From NCBI RefSeq assembly GCF_011759365.1, contig NZ_JAARLZ010000009.1, forward strand, positions 1 through 64,000: a stretch of 64,000 nt of DNA. The letters run 5' to 3'. Position numbers and translations under genes: made by a program. The stretch comes from Luteibacter anthropi (GTDB taxonomy: Bacteria > Pseudomonadota > Gammaproteobacteria > Xanthomonadales > Rhodanobacteraceae). Of this stretch, positions 14,815 to 23,381 are shown one piece after another (within the stretch, counting starts at the first letter, position 1; each line of letters begins with the position of its first letter). Under the pieces are notes generated by a model, which saw nothing but the letters and a program-made list of their open reading frames with translations, was not told the origin of the DNA and ran no database searches.

Positions 14815-15719
14815 TCGAAGCGCACGGGGAGGTGCACCGGCGGCTGCACCAGCCAGTGATCGGCCAGGAGGAAGGCGAACAACACCATCAGGTAGATGAT
14901 GGAATAGTTGAACATCTTCATCGGGAAATAATCATCCGGCGGATTGAACAGCTTCACCGCGTACCAGAGGAACCCTGCACCGAGCACCACCGCACCAAAC
15001 AGGTAGATGAGCCCGTTCATGCCCGTGAGATACGGCAGCAGCGTCACCAGGAACAACAGCACCGTATAGAAGAAGATGTGCCAGCGCGTGAACTTCACGC
15101 CATGCGTCACCGGCAGCATGGGCACCTGCGCGCGGGAGTAATCATCCACGCGGAAGATCGCCAGCGCCCAGAAATGCGGCGGCGTCCACACGAAGATGAT
15201 CAGCAGCAGCTGCAAGGCATACGGATGCAGCGAATCGGTGACTGCCGTCCAGCCCAGCACCGGCGGTGCGGCACCTGCAAGGCCGCCGATCACGATGTTC
15301 TGCGGCGTGGCACGCTTCAGGTAGGCGGTGTACACCACCGCATAACCGATCAGCGAGAAGAACGTGAGCACCGCCGTGAGCATGTTCACCAGGAACACCA
15401 GGATCAGCATCGAGACGATACCCAGCGTCATGGCGAACACGAATACCTGCATCGACGTGAGCTGCCCCGTCGCCAGCGGCCGGTGCGAGGTGCGGGCCAT
15501 GAGCTTGTCGATACGCTGGTCGATCAGGTGGTTGAACGCCGCCGCCGAGGCGGAAGCCAGCCAGATGCCCAGCGCACCGAAAATGCCCGAATGCCAGGTC
15601 GGCAACACCCGCTGCCCGTCGGAGTCCACGGCGAGGAACATGCCGATCACGGCGCAGAAGACCAGCATCGCGACGACGCGCGGCTTGGTCAGTTCGAGGT
15701 ATTGGCGAAACGTATTCAC
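14802..15719 (-). CDS. ctaB: Protoheme IX farnesyltransferase (heme O synthase)
   Basis: This is a 305-aa polytopic membrane prenyltransferase that adds the farnesyl chain to heme b, giving heme O for the oxidase. The family motifs are [20 protein letters not shown] (first Asp-rich site) and [17 protein letters not shown]. The GTG start at 15719 ([14 protein letters not shown]) overlaps the ctaA stop by 4 bp (GTGA), and this start gives the usual length; the open frame continues upstream through ctaA as a shadow. The stop codon lies inside the edge of the REP array. Confidence 0.95.
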   Translation of the reverse strand: MNTFRQYLELTKPRVVAMLVFCAVIGMFLAVDSDGQRVLPTWHSGIFGALGIWLASASAAAFNHLIDQRIDKLMARTSHRPLATGQLTSMQVFVFAMTLGIVSMLILVFLVNMLTAVLTFFSLIGYAVVYTAYLKRATPQNIVIGGLAGAAPPVLGWTAVTDSLHPYALQLLLIIFVWTPPHFWALAIFRVDDYSRAQVPMLPVTHGVKFTRWHIFFYTVLLFLVTLLPYLTGMNGLIYLFGAVVLGAGFLWYAVKLFNPPDDYFPMKMFNYSIIYLMVLFAFLLADHWLVQPPVHLPVRFDPIV

Positions 15720-16867
15720 AGGGACTCCATCGTCCTGGGCAGGCGCTGCGTGCGGGCAAGCGCCATGAGCAGGGTAAACAGCAACAGGGCGGCCACGCCA
15801 TTGTGCGCCGTGGCCACCGGCAACGGCAGGCCAAGATGCACATTGCCGATGCCCAGCAACACCTGGGCCACCAGCACCACGCCGATGGCGATGGCCGTGC
15901 CCCGCAAGCCGGCACGACCCAGGCGATGCGCCAGCCAGGCGAGATAGCAGAAGGTCACCAGCGCACCGATGCGGTGGGCGATCTGGATGGCGCTGCGCGC
16001 CGACATATCCAGCACGCCGCCCTCGTAATTCACGCCGATACCGCGCCAGAGCACGAAGGCCTGGTGGAAATCGGTCTCCGGCCACCACTGGCCGAGGCAC
16101 TTCGGGAAATCCACACCGCAAGCCAGCGCCGCATAGTTGGAGCTGGTCCAGCCACCCAGCGCGATCTGGCAGACCAGCACCACGATGCCGATGGACACCG
16201 GCGCACGCAGCGCGCGGTAGCGGTCGTCCGACGAACCGATGCGCCACCAGCGCAATGCGGCCCAGGCCAGCAGGGCAAACGTCGCCAGACCGCCCAGCAG
16301 ATGCCCCATCACCACGATGGGCTTCAGCAGCAGGGTGACCGTCCACATGCCCAGCATGGCCTGGAAGATGATCACGGCCAGCGCCACTACCCCGACTTTC
16401 CACGCCCCGGGGCGATCCAGCGTCGCGGCAGCGATCAGCGGCAAGGCAATGGCAAACGCCGACAGCACGGACGACACCACGTGCTCGCCCCGCATGTACA
16501 TCACGACACCCACCGCAGCGAAAACGGCCGCCAGCAACACCGCCACCACGGCCATCCGCCGGCGCCATGCCGAAATCAGGGCAATCGCCAGCACCATCAC
16601 ACCCAGGCTGCCGGCGAGGAAACGATGCACCTGCTCACGCCAGGCCTTGTGGGTTTCGTAGGGGCGATCCGGAAAGGCCTCGTTCGCCTGCGCGATGTCC
16701 TGCGCATGACCCGGCCAGGTGGCCTTGCCATAGCAGGTCGGCCAGTCGGGGCACGACAGGCCCGCATTCGACAGGCGGACAAAGGCACCGAACATCACCA
16801 CGCAGAAAGCGAAGAGCGCGGCGAGCAACGCCAGGGTGCGCAGGGCTTTCACTGCACGGGGAGACAT
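15716..16867 (-). CDS. ctaA: Heme A synthase (COX15/CtaA)
   Basis: This is a 383-aa integral membrane protein with about eight hydrophobic helices in two repeated four-helix halves. It oxidises heme O to heme A. The conserved first loop [20 protein letters not shown] contains the Cys pair, and heme-ligand His residues are in the [29 protein letters not shown] and [10 protein letters not shown] segments. It shares 1 bp with the upstream SCO-like gene and overlaps ctaB by 4 bp, which indicates a single transcript. Confidence 0.95.
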   Translation of the reverse strand: MSPRAVKALRTLALLAALFAFCVVMFGAFVRLSNAGLSCPDWPTCYGKATWPGHAQDIAQANEAFPDRPYETHKAWREQVHRFLAGSLGVMVLAIALISAWRRRMAVVAVLLAAVFAAVGVVMYMRGEHVVSSVLSAFAIALPLIAAATLDRPGAWKVGVVALAVIIFQAMLGMWTVTLLLKPIVVMGHLLGGLATFALLAWAALRWWRIGSSDDRYRALRAPVSIGIVVLVCQIALGGWTSSNYAALACGVDFPKCLGQWWPETDFHQAFVLWRGIGVNYEGGVLDMSARSAIQIAHRIGALVTFCYLAWLAHRLGRAGLRGTAIAIGVVLVAQVLLGIGNVHLGLPLPVATAHNGVAALLLFTLLMALARTQRLPRTMESL

Positions 16868-17427
16868 CAGCGGATCACCTTCTGGAGGTCCTTGCGCAGG
16901 CCGTTCGGATCGAATCCGGCCGGATACCAGGCCAGCGCGGTGGCATTGGACTCGACCAGCACGGCGGCCACGCTGTCGGGCTCGGTCGGACGGAATTCGG
17001 CGAAGGCGTTCGCGGCATCGCTGCCAGCGGCATAGTCGCCCATCACACCCGCCGCACCGGGCGGCGGCTCGCCGAGATACAGCAGGCGCAGGCGATCGGC
17101 ATTGCGATTGAGCACGATGCGCGCATTACGCATCAGGCCCAGCGTTGCCACGCAGCGTGCGGCACAGGAAGGCCCCGGCAGCGCCACGAGTGTGAGACGC
17201 GGCTCGCTGTCCCGCCAGGCCCACGGCTGGCCGGCCACATCCACGCGCACATCGGCCACGCTGCGCTGCGGCACGATGGGCTGGCCGTTGCCCTTGCCAT
17301 CGGGCTGCCAGCCGCTCAGCGTGAGCAACCCCGCCGCGACGATCGGCGCGAGGAAGACGAGCATGATGAGCACCAGCTTGAAGCGGCCGTTGCCGGGCCT
17401 GGCGTGCGGGGCTTTCGGTTCGGTCAT
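16867..17427 (-). CDS. SCO-like membrane-anchored protein
   Basis: This is a 186-aa protein with one N-terminal membrane helix (about residues 17-38) and a periplasmic thioredoxin-like domain. Residues 88-92 read CAARC, the CxxxC spacing of SCO copper chaperones, within VALPGPSCAARCVATLGL. No His follows in the C-terminal part, so the third copper ligand of classical SCO is missing. The position between SURF1 and ctaA supports a role in oxidase assembly, for example as a thiol-disulfide or copper factor for the CuA site. The start at 17427 lies 16 bp after the SURF1 stop. Confidence 0.75.
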   Translation of the reverse strand: MTEPKAPHARPGNGRFKLVLIMLVFLAPIVAAGLLTLSGWQPDGKGNGQPIVPQRSVADVRVDVAGQPWAWRDSEPRLTLVALPGPSCAARCVATLGLMRNARIVLNRNADRLRLLYLGEPPPGAAGVMGDYAAGSDAANAFAEFRPTEPDSVAAVLVESNATALAWYPAGFDPNGLRKDLQKVIR

Positions 17428-17443
17428 GGAGCGGGGCCGTCCC

Positions 17444-18154
17444 TTATCGTCGTTTACGGTGCAGAAGCACGAAAATCACCAGCGCGACCAGCGCGAAGGT
17501 GAACCATTGGAATGCGTACGCACGGTGGCGCGCCGGCGGCATCACCGCAGGCGTCCAGTCGCGCGCATAAAGGCTGGCGGGGTCGGCATCGAGCAACAGC
17601 ACGCGCGGATACAGCCCATGCCCCAGATCGGCACCGATCTCCTTCAGGTCGACATAGACCATCGTTTTCTGCGGGCCTTTCTGCTCCGGCAGGCGATCGC
17701 CGCCCAGACGCACGCCCACGCCCGGCGGCGGCACGTAGAGCCCGCGAAGCGTCGTCTCGCCCACCGGCAGCGGAGGCAGCCGCGGCGTGGCACCGCCTTC
17801 CTTGGGTAAAAAACCGAGATCGACCAGCAGATCGCGATCATGCCCCTTCGCCGCGAACGGCACATAGACGTGCATGCCCACCTGGCCACCATGCGACTGG
17901 TCGTCAAGCAGGTACTCGTGACCTTCGACATAGTGCCCGCGCAATTCAAGGCGCGGGTAGCGATCCGGCGGGGGCACCTCGGGAATCAGGCCGAAATCCT
18001 CCACGCCGGCCGACGCGGCCGCGGCATACCGCCGCAGCAGGTCTTCCTTCTCCGACGCGCGATCCAGCTGCCACATGCCCAGGCGCACGAACACCAGCAC
18101 GCCCGCCACGGTGAGTGCGACAGCGAACCACGTCGGACGGCGCAGAAAGCTCAT
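17444..18154 (-). CDS. SURF1 family cytochrome oxidase assembly protein
   Basis: This is a 236-aa protein with an N-terminal membrane helix (TWFAVALTVAGVLVFVRLGM) and a second near the C-terminus (AFQWFTFALVALVIFVLL), flanking a periplasmic domain, as in SURF1/Shy1. The conserved LGMWQLDRASEK and ELRGHYVEGHEYLLDD segments are present. SURF1 assists heme A insertion into subunit I. The start at 18154 (MSFLRRP) is the family-like N-terminus. It is first of a four-gene minus-strand operon: SURF1, SCO-like, ctaA, ctaB. Confidence 0.93.
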   Translation of the reverse strand: MSFLRRPTWFAVALTVAGVLVFVRLGMWQLDRASEKEDLLRRYAAAASAGVEDFGLIPEVPPPDRYPRLELRGHYVEGHEYLLDDQSHGGQVGMHVYVPFAAKGHDRDLLVDLGFLPKEGGATPRLPPLPVGETTLRGLYVPPPGVGVRLGGDRLPEQKGPQKTMVYVDLKEIGADLGHGLYPRVLLLDADPASLYARDWTPAVMPPARHRAYAFQWFTFALVALVIFVLLHRKRR

Positions 18155-18213
18155 GCAATGAGCCTCGTGGCCGCCGCTATACTCGGATTGTCGCAATGGG
18201 GCGGAACGGTCAC

Positions 18214-18432
18214 GTGGAAACCATCTATAAATACGCGCTGGTGATCCTGCTGCTGGTGGTTTTGTTCAACCTGGGGCAGGCGCTGTTCTTCATGATGACC
18301 GACAAGGGCCAGAGCAAACGCACCGTCTGGGCCCTCACCCGCCGTATCGGTCTTTCACTGCTGCTCATCGCCATGGTGGCGCTGGGCATCTTCATGGGCT
18401 GGCTGCACCCGCACGGAGTCGGTCAATTCTAG
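18214..18432 (+). CDS. DUF2909 twin-transmembrane protein
   Basis: This is a 72-aa protein with two hydrophobic helices (ALVILLLVVLFNLGQALFFM and IGLSLLLIAMVALGIFMGWL) joined by the basic loop DKGQSKRTVWALTRR, which fits DUF2909. The GTG at 18214 matches the short N-terminus of the family; an ATG at 18196, six codons earlier, is the alternative. These small proteins usually lie in cytochrome oxidase clusters, often between ctaE and SURF1. Here the gene is divergent from SURF1, with 59 bp between the starts. Confidence 0.82.
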   Translation: METIYKYALVILLLVVLFNLGQALFFMMTDKGQSKRTVWALTRRIGLSLLLIAMVALGIFMGWLHPHGVGQF

Positions 18433-18514
18433 CGCGGCCCGGGGGCAGGCCAAGGAGCGGTGCGGCAATCGGTGCCGATGGGGGCATCCGGCGGCATTGC
18501 ACCGCCCGATAGCC

Positions 18515-18607
18515 TGTAGGAGCGCGCCTCGCGCGACCCGGGCCGAAGGCACGGCTATCGCCGCGCCTGTCGCATGCAGGAGTCGCGCGCGAGGCGCGCT
18601 CCTACAG
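18515..18607. repeat. REP pair between convergent genes
   Basis: The rightward core at 18518 and leftward core at 18573-18604 are separated by about 35 bp. They lie between the 3' end of the DUF2909 gene and that of the lipoprotein gene. Confidence 0.85.
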
Positions 18608-18612
18608 CAGCC

Positions 18613-18981
18613 TTAGCGCTGTTGCTGGACGTAACCCCGGCGGTACATGCAGTCGTCCACGATGGCATCGCGGGCGTCGCCGTTGAGGTCCTTATCCGAA
18701 TAGACCGGATCGTGGTACGTGCCGCTCTTCTCCTTGCAGACCTGGGTGCCGTCGTCGCGCGTCTTGCACTTGGTCTCGCCCTTCTCGTAGTAGCCGTCGC
18801 TCGACATGTAGGACACGACATTCGGCGGAATGCGGTTGTAGCCATAGGCCTTGCAGCTGGCCAGGTCCGCATCGCGGGTCTGCGGGTCGGTGCCCGGGCG
18901 CACCCATTCGGTACAGCCGGCAAGGGAGAGCGAAGCCACCGCGACAGCGGCGAACAGAAGGGGTTTGAGCGACGCCATCAT
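18613..18981 (-). CDS. Small putative lipoprotein, unknown function
   Basis: This is a 122-aa protein with a lipoprotein signal (LLFAAVAVASLSLAGC, lipobox LAGC at about residue 22). The mature part has several Cys residues (ASCKAYGYN, TKCKTRDDGTQVCKEK, VDDCMYRRGY) that could form disulfides in the envelope. I prefer the ATG at 18981, with AGGA nine bases upstream; ATGs at 18990 and 18978 are alternatives. I do not recognise the family. It sits within the oxidase block but on a repeat-flanked stretch, so it may be an insertion. Confidence 0.75.
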   Translation of the reverse strand: MMASLKPLLFAAVAVASLSLAGCTEWVRPGTDPQTRDADLASCKAYGYNRIPPNVVSYMSSDGYYEKGETKCKTRDDGTQVCKEKSGTYHDPVYSDKDLNGDARDAIVDDCMYRRGYVQQQR

Positions 18982-19081
18982 GGGACGCATTCCTGAAGAC
19001 CAGTCCGTAGGAGCAACGGTGGCGACTCGCTGGCTTCGGGCCGGCACCGGGGGATGGTCGCAGTATCGTGCGAATCGCCTC

Positions 19082-19346
19082 ACGCGGGATTGACGTTTCC
19101 CGGGGCTGTTCAGGATAGGGAAATGGATTTTTTAGCTGCGGGTCAGGTTGCGGGAGCGAGGTTGATCGCCAATGTGATCGGCTCTCGCACGTCGGAGAGG
19201 GCCTGTCGCACACCATGATTCGACACCCAGCTACCGAAGGGTGGGAACCGGCCGTGTCGGCGATGCCTGCGGAGCGATAGGCACACCTTCGTGAGCACCC
19301 ATCGCGGATGCGATCCGCCCCCACCCCTTCGGTAGCACCGTTGCAT
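19082..19346. other. Intergenic stretch, no gene seen
   Basis: About 265 bp lie between the lipoprotein gene and the REP pair. A short minus-strand frame crosses it (19143-19394), but the frame begins within the REP and has no recognisable domain or ribosome site. I see no convincing feature. Confidence 0.5.
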
Positions 19347-19436
19347 TGTAGGAGCGTGCTTGCGCGCGACCGGATGAATCGAAACGATGAACATATTCGC
19401 GACAACCGGTCGCGCGCAGGCGCGCTCCTACAAGAT
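19347..19436. repeat. REP pair, part of composite repeat copy 1
   Basis: The cores TAGGAGCGTGCTTGCGCGCG and GGTCGCGCGCAGGCGCGCTC flank an approximately 35-bp spacer containing ATCGAAACGATGAACATATT and CGCGACAACC. Near-identical spacers occur at 44.65 kb and, inverted, at 63.87 kb, so this pair has been copied together with its surroundings. Confidence 0.88.
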
Positions 19437-19452
19437 CACCGTGAGATCGGTA

Positions 19453-19696
19453 GAGGCGGCGGGGGCGGCCCTTGGCGCGACTTGATGGAGGTGAGGGGAG
19501 TGGGCGGACAATGCCGCGAAGCGGGGCCGGCCAGGAAGGCCGGCCTTTTTCGCCGAGGCAGGAGCCGAGTCGAAAAACCCCGCACGCTCCCCGTGCCCGA
19601 AGGGGCGTAAGCCATAAGACACTGAGCCGCGCAGCGGCTCCTCCTTTCCCGAGGGACACCGCAGGCCGGAGCGACAAGGGCCGCCCCCGTCGCCTC
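19453..19696 (+). mobile_element. MITE-like 243-bp element, copy 1
   Basis: The left end GAGGCGGCGGGGGCGGCCCT and the right end AGGGCCGCCCCCGTCGCCTC are imperfect inverted repeats of about 26 bp. TA dinucleotides flank both ends. The interior contains the stem-loop GGCCGGCCAGGAAGGCCGGCC followed by TTTTT, which is terminator-like, and other short hairpins. No transposase is encoded; the minus-strand open frame across it has no domain. A second copy, inverted and almost identical inside, lies at 63573-63815. Homology also continues to the right, to 19761, where both copies share GCGAGCCCTTCCTACGGAGC. Confidence 0.75.
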
Positions 19697-19761
19697 TAAG
19701 CGACCACGCCACACGCGCCGAGCGCGAGGCCGGAAGGCGAGCCCTTCCTACGGAGCGAAAC
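19697..19761. repeat. Right flank of composite repeat copy 1
   Basis: About 65 bp are shared with the left flank of the 63.6-kb copy in inverted orientation, including GCGCCGAGCGCGAGGCCGGA and TTCCTACGGAGCGAAAC. The stretch ends 12 bp before the ctaE stop, so the composite repeat abuts the gene. Confidence 0.75.
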
Positions 19762-19772
19762 CCTTCAGCGCC

Positions 19773-20663
19773 TCAAAGCACGTAAACGAACAGGAACAGC
19801 GCCAGCCACACCACGTCCACGAAATGCCAGTACCACGCCACGGCCTCGAAGCCGAAGTGGTCGTCCTTCGTGAAATGCCCCTTGGCGCAGCGCACCCAGA
19901 TGATCGCCAGCATGATCGTGCCCAGGGTCACGTGCATGCCGTGGAAGCCTGTGAGCATGAAGAAGGTGGCACCGTACACGCCGCTGCCCAGGGTGAGGTT
20001 GAAGTGCTCGTACGCCTCGGCGTACTCGTGCGCCTGGCAGAACAGGAACAGGCAGCCCAGCAGCACCGTGGCGCCCAGGCCGATCAGCAGCGCCTTGCGA
20101 TGGCCCGCCTTGAGCGCATGGTGCGCGATGGTGATGGTGACGCCCGACGACAGCAGGATCAGCGTATTGAGCAGCGGCAGGCCCCAGGCCGCGATGGTCT
20201 GGAACGAACCGCCGATCTTGCCCGGACCGCCGCCGCCCGATGCACCCCAGGCTGCGTTGTAGTTTTCCCAGATGAACTGGTGGGTGAGCACGCCGTGGCC
20301 TTCGCCGCCCAGCCAGGGCACCGAGAAGATGCGGGCGTAGAACAGCGCGCCGAAGAAGGCACCGAAGAACATCACCTCGGAGAAGATGAACCACATCATG
20401 CCCATGCGGAACGAGCGGTCCACCTGGTCGTTGTAGCTGCCGCTCAGCGATTCGCGGATCACTGAGCGGAACCATCCGAAGAACATGCCCAGGATGGCCA
20501 CCACGCCCACCCAGAATATCGTCTCGCCGAAGCCGGCATCGCCCGGCTGGGCATTGAGCCAGTGCGCCGCACCGAACACGGTGACGAACATCGAGACGGC
20601 CGCGACGATCGGCCAATAGCTCTTGCTCGGTACGAAGTAGACGTCGTGTTGCTGCTGACCCAT
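19773..20663 (-). CDS. ctaE: Cytochrome c oxidase subunit III
   Basis: This is a 296-aa membrane protein with about seven hydrophobic helices. Family landmarks are EVMFFGAFFGALFYAR, HQFIWENYNAAWG and the C-terminal FHGMHVTLGTIML and FGFEAVAWYWHFVDVVWLAL. It belongs to the aa3-type oxidase together with ctaC and ctaD upstream. The 41-aa gene lies 35 bp upstream where many proteobacteria have ctaG. A strong SD-like stretch is not obvious. Confidence 0.96.
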   Translation of the reverse strand: MGQQQHDVYFVPSKSYWPIVAAVSMFVTVFGAAHWLNAQPGDAGFGETIFWVGVVAILGMFFGWFRSVIRESLSGSYNDQVDRSFRMGMMWFIFSEVMFFGAFFGALFYARIFSVPWLGGEGHGVLTHQFIWENYNAAWGASGGGGPGKIGGSFQTIAAWGLPLLNTLILLSSGVTITIAHHALKAGHRKALLIGLGATVLLGCLFLFCQAHEYAEAYEHFNLTLGSGVYGATFFMLTGFHGMHVTLGTIMLAIIWVRCAKGHFTKDDHFGFEAVAWYWHFVDVVWLALFLFVYVL

Positions 20664-20698
20664 GGTGTCTTCCCGTGGATGTTCTGTTCGTTGGCGGC

Positions 20699-20824
20699 CT
20701 AGATCTTCAGCATCTGCACGATCGACATCACGAAGATGCCCAGCGCGATGCCACCCGCGATCATGGCGGTGCGCTTCGCCTGGCGGCGGCGCGTGGCAAG
20801 TTCGTCGGTGGACATCGTCGTCAT
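20699..20824 (-). CDS. Cytochrome oxidase small assembly protein-like, 41 aa
   Basis: The short frame runs from 20824 to a TAG at 20699 and encodes 41 residues: a polar start (MTTMSTDELATRRRQAKR) and then one hydrophobic helix (TAMIAGGIALGIFVMSIVQM). Size, basic-then-helix pattern and position directly after ctaD match the cytochrome oxidase small assembly proteins of proteobacteria. It begins 3 bp after the ctaD stop. A second ATG three codons in is possible. It could instead be a remnant of the N-terminal anchor of a lost Cox11/CtaG, whose gene normally lies here and is absent. Confidence 0.72.
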   Translation of the reverse strand: MTTMSTDELATRRRQAKRTAMIAGGIALGIFVMSIVQMLKI

Positions 20825-20827
20825 CGA

Positions 20828-22441
20828 TCAGTGCTCCGTATTGCCGTGGGCCAGTTCGTCGTCATGGATGACCGGCGGCACGTCGAAGGTGTGGAACGGC
20901 GCCGGCGACGGCACGGTCCACTCCAGGCCCCGGGCGCCTTCCCAGGAACGGTCGGCGGCCTTCTTCTTCGAGAAGAACACGCAGTGGACCACCACGCCCA
21001 GGAAGATCAGCTGCGAGGCGCCGAACCAGAAGCCGCCGATGGAGCTGATCATGTTGAAGTTGGCAAACGCCACGTTGTAGTCCGGGATGCGGCGCGGCAT
21101 GCCCGCCAGCCCAAGGAAGTGCTGCGGGAAGAACAGCACGTTGACCGAGATGACGCTCGACCAGAAGTGGATCTTGCCCCAGGTCTCGTTGTACATGTGG
21201 CCCGACCACTTCGGCAGCCAGTAATACGCGGCAGCCATGATCGAGAAGGCGGCGCCTGTCACCAGCACATAGTGGAAGTGGGCCACCACGAAGTACGTGT
21301 CGTGGTACTGGAAGTCGGCCGGGGCCAGCGCCAGCATGAGGCCCGAGAAACCACCGATGGTGAACAGGATCACGAAGGCGATCGAGAACAGCATCGGCGT
21401 CTCGAAGGTCATCGAGCCGCCCCACATCGTGGACACCCAGTTGAACACCTTCACGCCCGTCGGCACCGCAATGAGCATGGTGGCGTACATGAAGAAGATC
21501 TCGGCGCCCATCGGCAGGCCCACGGCGAACATGTGGTGGGCCCAGACGATGAACGACAGGAAGGCGATGGACGCGATGGCGAACACCATCGCGCGATAGC
21601 CGAAGATAGGCTTGCGGGCGAAGGTGGGGATGATCTCCGAGATGATCCCGAACGCCGGCAGGATCATGATGTACACCTCGGGATGCCCGAAGAACCAGAA
21701 GATGTGCTGGAACAGCACCGGGTCGCCGCCACCGGCGGCATTGAAGAAATTGGTGTGGAAATACTTGTCGGTGAGCAGCATCGTCACCGCACCGGCCAGC
21801 ACCGGCATCACCGCGATCAGCAGGAAGGCCGTGATCAGCCAGCTCCACACGAACACCGGCATCTTCAGCAGGTCCATGCCCGGCGCGCGCATGTTGAGGA
21901 TGGTGGCGATGATGTTGATCGCACCCATGATCGAGCTGATGCCCATCAGGTGGATCGCGAAGATCGTATAGGCGATCGACTCACCCTGCAGGGAAAGCGG
22001 CGGGTACATGGTCCAGCCGCCGGCCGGGCCGCCACCGGGCATGAACAGCGTGGACAGCAGCAGGATGAACGCGAACGGCATGATCCAGAACGACAGGTTG
22101 TTCATGCGCGGCAGCGCCATGTCCGGCGCGCCGACCATGAGCGGGATCATCCAGTTCGCCAGGCCCACGAACGAGGGCATGATGGCGCCGAAGATCATCA
22201 CCAGCGCGTGCATCGTCGTCATTTCGTTGAAGAAATACGGCTGCACGAGCTGCATGCCCGGCTTGAACAGTTCCGCGCGGATCACCATCGCGAAGGCGCC
22301 GCCGATGAAGAACATCGTCAGCGAGAAGATCAGGTAAAGCGTGCCGATGTCCTTGTGGTTCGTGGACATCACCCATCGCTGGAAGAATCCGGAAGGGGCA
22401 CCGTGGTGATCGTGGTGGTCGTGGGTGGCTTCATGCGCCAT
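20828..22441 (-). CDS. ctaD: Cytochrome c oxidase subunit I
   Basis: This is the 537-aa catalytic subunit with twelve hydrophobic helices, holding heme a and the heme a3-CuB centre. The CuB-region His ligand and cross-linked Tyr are in QHIFWFFGHPEVYIMILPAF, further CuB His residues are in VWAHHMFAVG, and the heme His residues are in YFVVAHFHYVLV. The N-terminus is His-rich (HEATHDHHDHHG). It is preceded by ctaC (37-bp gap) and followed by the 41-aa gene (3 bp). Confidence 0.97.
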   Translation of the reverse strand: MAHEATHDHHDHHGAPSGFFQRWVMSTNHKDIGTLYLIFSLTMFFIGGAFAMVIRAELFKPGMQLVQPYFFNEMTTMHALVMIFGAIMPSFVGLANWMIPLMVGAPDMALPRMNNLSFWIMPFAFILLLSTLFMPGGGPAGGWTMYPPLSLQGESIAYTIFAIHLMGISSIMGAINIIATILNMRAPGMDLLKMPVFVWSWLITAFLLIAVMPVLAGAVTMLLTDKYFHTNFFNAAGGGDPVLFQHIFWFFGHPEVYIMILPAFGIISEIIPTFARKPIFGYRAMVFAIASIAFLSFIVWAHHMFAVGLPMGAEIFFMYATMLIAVPTGVKVFNWVSTMWGGSMTFETPMLFSIAFVILFTIGGFSGLMLALAPADFQYHDTYFVVAHFHYVLVTGAAFSIMAAAYYWLPKWSGHMYNETWGKIHFWSSVISVNVLFFPQHFLGLAGMPRRIPDYNVAFANFNMISSIGGFWFGASQLIFLGVVVHCVFFSKKKAADRSWEGARGLEWTVPSPAPFHTFDVPPVIHDDELAHGNTEH

Positions 22442-22478
22442 GGACTTACACCTCTACACTAATGCTGCGTGGATTCGG

Positions 22479-23381
22479 TTAACCCTGGGGAGCCGGGGCG
22501 GGAGCGGCCTGCGCGGTCTGCGCGGCCTTCTCGACGTTTGCCGCGTCCTCCTGGGACGCCAGCCACTGCTCGAATTCAGCCTGCGGCACTGCCTTGACCA
22601 CGATCGGCATGAAGCCGTGGTCCTGGCCGCAGAGTTCGGCGCACTGGCCGCGATAGACGCCCGGTTCCTTGATCTTGGCCCATGCCGCGTTGGCGATGCC
22701 GGGGATGGCGTCCATCTTCCAGCCCAGCGCCGGCACCCACCACGAGTGGATGACGTCGCCGCCGACGATCACGAAGCGGATCTTGACCCCCACGGGCACG
22801 ACGAGCGGTTTGTCGACGTCGAGCAGGTAGGTGGGGTAGCCGTCGACCTTGATCTTTTCAGGGTCGAGGTTGGAACGGAGCTGGCGGGTGCGGTCGGAGG
22901 TTTCTTCCAGCTTGGACATGAAGCCCACCCGGTTGACGCCCTTGCCCTTGTAGTCGACGTAGTCGTAGCGCCACTTCCACTGGTAGCCGGTGACCTTGAC
23001 GGTCATTTCCGAGCCCGTGGTGTCGGCGAAGGTGGTGAGGCCACCGGTGGCCAGGTGCGCGAGAAAGATGAGGATGATGACGGGGATGACCGTCCAGACG
23101 ATTTCAAGCTTCGTGCTGTGCGTCCACTTCTCGGCGACGGCGCCGCGCGATTTGCGGAAGCGGAACATGGCGATGAACATGGCGCCGAACACCACGATGC
23201 CGATGACCACGCAGACCCACAACGCCACCATGTGCATCGCATAGGGCGACCATTCGCTGACGCCCTTGGTCATGTTCAGCTGGTTGGGTTCCGGATTGGC
23301 CCATGCCGCCGTCCCTCCCAGCAAAGCCGCGGCTCCCGCAGCCCACGTCGAAACCGATCGTCCGATGCCGCCAGATGTCAT
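22479..23381 (-). CDS. ctaC: Cytochrome c oxidase subunit II
   Basis: This 300-aa protein carries the CuA centre that accepts electrons from cytochrome c. A signal peptide (STWAAGAAALLGGTAAWA) is followed by two membrane helices and a periplasmic cupredoxin domain. The CuA ligands are visible in HSWWVPALG and in QCAELCGQDHGFMPI. The C-terminus is Ala/Pro-rich. The start at 23381, with AAAGGTG six bases upstream, overlaps the end of the DUF2244 gene by 4 bp; the long open frame upstream is a shadow. Confidence 0.97.
   Translation of the reverse strand: MTSGGIGRSVSTWAAGAAALLGGTAAWANPEPNQLNMTKGVSEWSPYAMHMVALWVCVVIGIVVFGAMFIAMFRFRKSRGAVAEKWTHSTKLEIVWTVIPVIILIFLAHLATGGLTTFADTTGSEMTVKVTGYQWKWRYDYVDYKGKGVNRVGFMSKLEETSDRTRQLRSNLDPEKIKVDGYPTYLLDVDKPLVVPVGVKIRFVIVGGDVIHSWWVPALGWKMDAIPGIANAAWAKIKEPGVYRGQCAELCGQDHGFMPIVVKAVPQAEFEQWLASQEDAANVEKAAQTAQAAPAPAPQG

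Noticed and set aside
19428-19712. Minus-strand frame inside the MITE-like element (94 codons), with a counterpart at 63503-63979
   Set aside because: Translations of this kind follow from the repeat. There is no ribosome site, and the frame runs into REP sequence at both copies. The DNA structure explains the conservation better.
20675-22462. 595-codon open frame opposite ctaD
   Set aside because: It is antisense to an unmistakable oxidase subunit I. The product is a His/Arg/Gln-rich string with no domain.
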